Positions 5,944-8,744 of a DNA stretch of 8,744 bases are shown here, piece by piece (the first letter of the stretch is position 1; each line of letters begins with the position of its first letter). A program made the translations under genes and the position numbers. Location of the stretch: assembly GCA_002718935.1 (NCBI GenBank), contig PBFV01000048.1, positions 6,466-15,209 on the forward strand, in the 5' to 3' direction. Source of the stretch: Verrucomicrobiales bacterium (lineage in GTDB: Bacteria > Verrucomicrobiota > Verrucomicrobiia > Limisphaerales > UBA1100). A model generated the notes under the pieces. It made no database searches. It worked only from the letters and a program-made list of their open reading frames with translations, and had not been told where the DNA came from.

Positions 5944-7446
5944 CTATTCAATTCGCGGCCGACGCCCCACCCAGCGGATACCGTTGGCGACCAGTGAGTA
6001 CAATGCGGTGGAGGATTCAGGGTGTGGGCTAATTGACAACACGCGACCTTTCCCATACTCGCCCGCAATGATGGCGGGAGTATTCACCATCGTGCCCTTC
6101 TGCGGCTCATAGCGTGAAACCTCGCTGCGGAAGTTTGCCAGCGTGCGAAACGCGCCCAGCCCCTTCACCCCCATCGGAGACATGATTGGGCCGTTTTGGT
6201 ACCGCACATCAAACACCCCGGACTTGGCACCGAGGATCGCGCGGCCGGCCTCGGTCAATTCCATCTTCACTGTAGCCGACGGACCTCGGTACCACATACT
6301 CTTGCGGCCGATATTTGGCAGTTCGATTGTCTCGCAAAACGTCTTGTGGTTGCTGATGCCTAGTGACCAAGAGTAATTCGCCGCCGCCAAGTATGAGCCT
6401 GCGCAAATGCCAATGTAGCCACCACCATCTTTCACAAACGCCTGCACCGCCGCACGACCTTTAGCCTCCAGTGCTGCCGCCTGCTTACTCCCGCTACCGC
6501 CTGGAAAAATCACTAGATCAAATTGTGTTAGCGAACCCTCGCGAATATCCTCCGCTCCCACTCGACGTGCTAGGACCGCAGGCATCCCGCGCAGAACACG
6601 ATCCAAGTTTCGCGGCCCGCTGCCACCAACACCTCCCGCATCGTAAACCGCAATGCGGAGCAACTTGGTTTCAGTTGGCAACAATACCTTCGATTTGCCA
6701 GCAGCCATCTGTAAGTGCATCAACAGCGCATGGACCATCAGACGATGCTGTCGTGCACGCAAGGAAAGCGGCTGTGACTTAGTTGTCGTTTCCAAGATCA
6801 TCGCCGCAGCGCCAAGCCGCTCATGGGCAGCACGCGCCAGGCTCCCATCCACCGGATACCGTAGGCGCACGAGTTTCTTTTTGGGATCAGCAATACTGGC
6901 GTTTACAGCGGCGAGCATCTTTGGCACAACAACATTGGCCTTATCCCCTTTGGCGTCAATAATGCTGGAGCCCACCGATTTAGAATTGATCTGATGAAAA
7001 TCATAACCCTCATGAAGATCAATTACCCAGTCTGGCTTTTGCTCGCTAATGAATTTCCAAACCGCCTGTCCTAACACGCCTTGGGCCTCGTTCGGAGCCT
7101 TGGTCTTAGGAAACTGCCGGTTCAAGTCTCTCCGCTGTGGTGGCTCACCTGGCAGAAATCGTGTGCCATCCTGCAACCCAGGATCGTTTACCCGAGGAAT
7201 AACAATCAAACGTCCGCGTTTGATCGACCAATGCCGGATCTGTTCTGCAGCTCTTGCTCCAGCGGGCTCATTCCCATGAACTCCTCCAGTGATGACCACC
7301 GTCGGCCCATTCTGGCTACTGGCACGCTGATAAAACTGAGTCTTCCATTTAGTGTCCTTGGCCAGCCAACCTGTGCTAATAATTTCGCCAGCCCAACCAA
7401 TTGTTAGGAGGCTAATCCATAAAGCAACCGCACATGTGCGTCCCAT
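5944..7446 (-). CDS. secreted M14/AstE-like zinc peptidase fused to BPL_N amidotransferase-like domain
   Basis: 500 aa from the ATG at 7446. MGRTCAVALWISLLTIGWAG is a signal peptide, so the protein is exported. Domain 1 (about 22-250) is an M14 carboxypeptidase/succinylglutamate-desuccinylase type: GGVHGNEPAG with zinc ligands His57 and Glu60, RDLNRQFP (106-113) for substrate binding, DLHEG with the third ligand His145, and ILETT with the likely catalytic Glu219. Domain 2 (about 262-495) resembles the N-terminal domain of biotin-protein ligase (BPL_N, class I amidotransferase fold): FPGGSGSKQ (314-322), GGGYIGICAGSYLA with Cys348 at the nucleophile elbow, and SPHPE with His475 and Glu477 completing a Cys-His-Glu triad. 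Both sites look intact. The substrate is unknown; an amidated or N-acylated small molecule or peptide is plausible. The frame extends 71 codons further upstream, but that part lacks a signal and is antisense to the next gene, so I exclude it. Confidence 0.9.
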   Translation of the reverse strand: MGRTCAVALWISLLTIGWAGEIISTGWLAKDTKWKTQFYQRASSQNGPTVVITGGVHGNEPAGARAAEQIRHWSIKRGRLIVIPRVNDPGLQDGTRFLPGEPPQRRDLNRQFPKTKAPNEAQGVLGQAVWKFISEQKPDWVIDLHEGYDFHQINSKSVGSSIIDAKGDKANVVVPKMLAAVNASIADPKKKLVRLRYPVDGSLARAAHERLGAAAMILETTTKSQPLSLRARQHRLMVHALLMHLQMAAGKSKVLLPTETKLLRIAVYDAGGVGGSGPRNLDRVLRGMPAVLARRVGAEDIREGSLTQFDLVIFPGGSGSKQAAALEAKGRAAVQAFVKDGGGYIGICAGSYLAAANYSWSLGISNHKTFCETIELPNIGRKSMWYRGPSATVKMELTEAGRAILGAKSGVFDVRYQNGPIMSPMGVKGLGAFRTLANFRSEVSRYEPQKGTMVNTPAIIAGEYGKGRVLSISPHPESSTALYSLVANGIRWVGRRPRIE

Positions 7447-7535
7447 GCGTAGATAATTCCTTATGACACAAGGCACGTCAATCACTGCAATTAAATTAGC
7501 TGGCAAATTACTCAAACTTAACAGATGCTCAGTGG
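7447..7535. promoter_or_regulatory. divergent promoter region
   Basis: This 89-bp spacer separates the starts of the peptidase fusion (minus) and the EF-hand selenoprotein (plus). It must hold both promoters or at least the shared control region. Upstream of the plus-strand ATG I see no good Shine-Dalgarno and no clear -35/-10 pair. Confidence 0.5.
7453..7481 (-). promoter_or_regulatory. sigma70-like promoter of peptidase fusion
   Basis: On the minus strand TTGACG (7481-7476) is followed after exactly 17 nt by AATTAT (7458-7453), five of six and four of six matches to the consensus. The predicted transcription start falls at about 7446-7447, which is the ATG itself, so the message would be leaderless or nearly so. 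Confidence 0.45.
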
Positions 7536-8489
7536 ATGAGGACGTTTTATGGTGCTCTTGCACTACTGTTGGCGGGCGTGGCACACGCACAGCAACAACC
7601 AAACCGCGGTGGCGGTGCTGGTGCCCGCATGGATACCAATGGCGACGGCAAGATTTCACGGGAGGAGTTCCCCGGACCGAAGGAGTTATTTGATCAGTTT
7701 GATCGCGATAAAAATAACTTTCTTTCGCCAGTTGAACGTGAAGCGATGCGTAGCCAACGCCGACAGGGCGGAGGCTTTCGTCGCCCCGGCCAAGGAGGAA
7801 CAGGTGATTTAGGAGAACAACTATTCCGCGCAGCGGATGCAGATTCAGACAAAAAATTATCCGCCAAGGAGTGGCAAGCCTACTTTGAAAAAATACTGAC
7901 TTCGGCAGATACCGACAAAAACGGCCAACTGAGTGCGGAAGAGTGGCTGGCTTGGCAGCGCAGACAATCTGGAACCCGCCAACGTCCCGACCGCGGACCT
8001 AGAGTGGGCATGGCGGCCCCTAAGGTAAAAGCAGAATTCCTCACCCAAAAAGGCGCGGTAGAATTCTCAAAGATTAAGCGGCATACCGTCGTAGTGTTTG
8101 GCTCGTATACGTGAGGCCCTTTTTCAAGGGAGGCCGTGCGCCTTCAAAAATTGTACGATACGTTTGGTAAAAAAGCAGACTTTCTATGGGTATACATCCG
8201 TGAAGCACACCCAACTGACTCAGCCCGTCCGGCGAGGCATGTGCAAATTGAGCAGCCCAAGACTTTTGAACGTCGGCAGGAGGTGGCTTTGACCTGCTCA
8301 GTGAATTTAAATCTCACTATCCCAATGTTGGTGGATGATTTAAACGACACAGTAAGCCGGGCGTTTGACGCAATGCCCGACCGTCTTTACATCATACATG
8401 AGGGTAAGATCGCCTACAAGGGCGGCCGCGGCCCCCATGACTTTAATGTAGCAGAACTACAAGCGGCTCTTGAGAAAATGCTAAATTAG
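7536..8489 (+). CDS. secreted EF-hand/deiodinase-like selenoprotein with in-frame UGA (Sec193)
   Basis: One 317-codon frame interrupted only by TGA at 8112-8114, read here as selenocysteine. Residues 1-18 are a signal peptide (cut after AHA). Four canonical EF-hand calcium loops follow, in two pairs: Asp33-Glu44, Asp56-Glu67, Asp101-Glu112 and Asp125-Glu136. Residues about 160-317 form a thioredoxin-fold domain of the iodothyronine-deiodinase/redoxin type: VVVFGSYT-U-GPF (185-196) matches the deiodinase active site FGSCTUPPF, and FLWVYIREAHPTDS (216-229) matches its YI.EAH.sDGW segment. The tail YIIHEGKIAYKGGRGPHDFNV ends the fold normally. The only Cys in the whole protein is Cys254. A GU-loop hairpin after the TGA supports Sec insertion. 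It is probably a calcium-binding, exported selenium-dependent reductase or peroxidase; a role in iodine chemistry is not implied. The alternatives, a recent nonsense mutation or sequencing error, would not explain the exact placement of the TGA. Confidence 0.86.
8112..8114 (+). other. UGA recoded as selenocysteine (Sec193)
   Basis: The codon lies in frame between ACG (Thr192) and GGC (Gly194). Family members carry Sec or Cys at this spot. The coding pattern and homology continue without shift on both sides, so no frameshift is needed. Confidence 0.84.
8120..8150 (+). promoter_or_regulatory. candidate bacterial SECIS hairpin
   Basis: Six nt after the UGA, U5 (8120-8124) can pair with A5 (8146-8150). 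After a four-nt bulge (CAAG) comes a six-bp stem, GGAGGC (8129-8134) with GCCUUC (8140-8145, one G-U), closed by the five-nt loop CGUGC (8135-8139). The loop has G8136-U8137, the feature SelB recognises, 22-23 nt after the UGA, very near the spacing in E. coli fdhF. A competing hairpin, CCCUU-UUUC-AAGGG (8117-8130), is also possible. Confidence 0.6.
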
Positions 8490-8504
8490 CTCCTTAAGGG
8501 AGTT
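8488..8504. terminator. weak hairpin at convergent gene ends
   Basis: AGCTCC-TTAAG-GGAGTT forms a six-bp stem across the junction of the two converging genes and includes part of both stop codons. There is no T-rich tail on either side, so it is at most a weak or Rho-assisted bidirectional end. Confidence 0.25.
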
Positions 8505-8744
8505 CACGGATTCTCAGCCCCTTGAACTCAATTGGAGCTCCCTCGCTCTCGAGACAAAGATATCCCGTTGCAGGCTTGCACTCAGTGCCGCCGCTGACTT
8601 CCACACCATTAACCCACAGGCGCACTTCGCCGTTGATAGCGCGGATGTAATAATGATTCCACTGGCCGGCCGGTTTGGTCAGACGTTGAGTGGGAAAGCT
8701 GCGACTGCTGTTGGGCTTGCCGACCACGTACTCGGTGCCGTCCT
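8494..8744 (-). CDS. DUF1080 (3-keto-disaccharide hydrolase-like) protein, C-terminal part only
   Basis: The frame is open to the right edge, so the N-terminus is outside the window; 82 residues are visible. The segment QWNHYYIRAINGEVRLWVNG followed by GYLCLESEGAPIEFKGLRIREL is the characteristic C-terminal beta-sandwich end of DUF1080 (concanavalin-like fold), where NGxxV and LQxEGxxIEFRNIxIxxL are the usual conserved strings. Such proteins in this bacterial group are mostly secreted and are linked to 3-keto-glycoside cleavage or carbohydrate binding. The visible part shows no internal damage. It ends 4 bp from the stop of the selenoprotein on the opposite strand, so the two genes converge and are transcribed independently. 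Confidence 0.9.
   Translation of the reverse strand, partial: DGTEYVVGKPNSSRSFPTQRLTKPAGQWNHYYIRAINGEVRLWVNGVEVSGGTECKPATGYLCLESEGAPIEFKGLRIRELP

Noticed and set aside
7447..7659. 71-codon N-terminal extension of the peptidase fusion
   Set aside because: It is antisense to the signal peptide and first EF-hand of the plus-strand gene and would bury the clear signal peptide that starts at 7446.
7536..8114. 192-aa EF-hand protein ending at the TGA as a complete gene
   Set aside because: It would end in the middle of the active-site motif (FGSYT), leaving half a thioredoxin domain.
8136..8489. Separate 117-aa gene starting at GTG 8136
   Set aside because: The GTG lies in the SECIS loop and the product would lack the first strand and active site of the thioredoxin fold; it is the continuation of the frame through the TGA.
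1..8744. CRISPR arrays, tRNA or rRNA genes, insertion sequences
   Set aside because: No regularly spaced repeats, cloverleaf-like or rRNA sequence, transposase or terminal inverted repeats were found by eye on either strand.

Overview
The window reads as a chromosomal segment of a Verrucomicrobiota-type bacterium (PVC group). The basis is family content: a Tat-exported DUF1501 protein, a DUF1080 (3-keto-disaccharide hydrolase-like) protein, a secreted EF-hand protein and small lipoproteins, combined with few clear Shine-Dalgarno sites. The phylum is an inference; no rRNA or marker gene is present.

Layout. (1) Bases 1-3386 are a GC-rich block of four minus-strand genes. In transcription order these are a UbiA-like integral membrane protein, a class I SAM-dependent methyltransferase that starts on a TTG overlapping the previous stop (TTGA), an alpha/beta hydrolase, and a MORN_2-repeat lipoprotein that runs off the left edge. 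(2) Bases 3387-4480 are AT-rich and gene-poor. They hold two tandem, paralogous, very small lipoproteins on the minus strand (54 and 75 aa; the 54-aa copy is easily missed) and a strong UUCG-loop intrinsic terminator on the minus strand, with an unexplained structured stretch upstream of it. (3) Bases 4481-5836 encode a complete Tat-dependent DUF1501 protein on the plus strand. (4) Bases 5944-8489 hold a divergent pair separated by 89 bp. On the minus strand is a secreted fusion of an M14/AstE-like zinc carboxypeptidase domain with a BPL_N/class I amidotransferase-like domain. On the plus strand is a secreted protein with four EF-hands and a thioredoxin-fold domain of the iodothyronine-deiodinase type. 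(5) Bases 8494-8744 are the C-terminal end of a DUF1080 protein on the minus strand, converging on the previous gene with a 4-bp gap.

The main result is in region 4. The EF-hand gene appears to stop at a TGA (8112-8114), but the same frame continues for another 124 codons. The TGA falls exactly where deiodinases carry selenocysteine: FGSYT-TGA-GPF here against FGSCTUPPF in the animal enzymes. The downstream part carries the family's VYIREAHP-like motif, and a hairpin with a GU-containing apical loop, about 22 nt past the TGA, fits a bacterial SECIS. The best reading is one 317-aa selenoprotein (Sec193), an EF-hand/deiodinase-like fusion, which an ordinary gene caller would split in two. Its partner across the shared promoter region is an exported peptidase/amidotransferase-like fusion. 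No selA/selB/selC/selD is in the window, so the host must supply Sec insertion from elsewhere.
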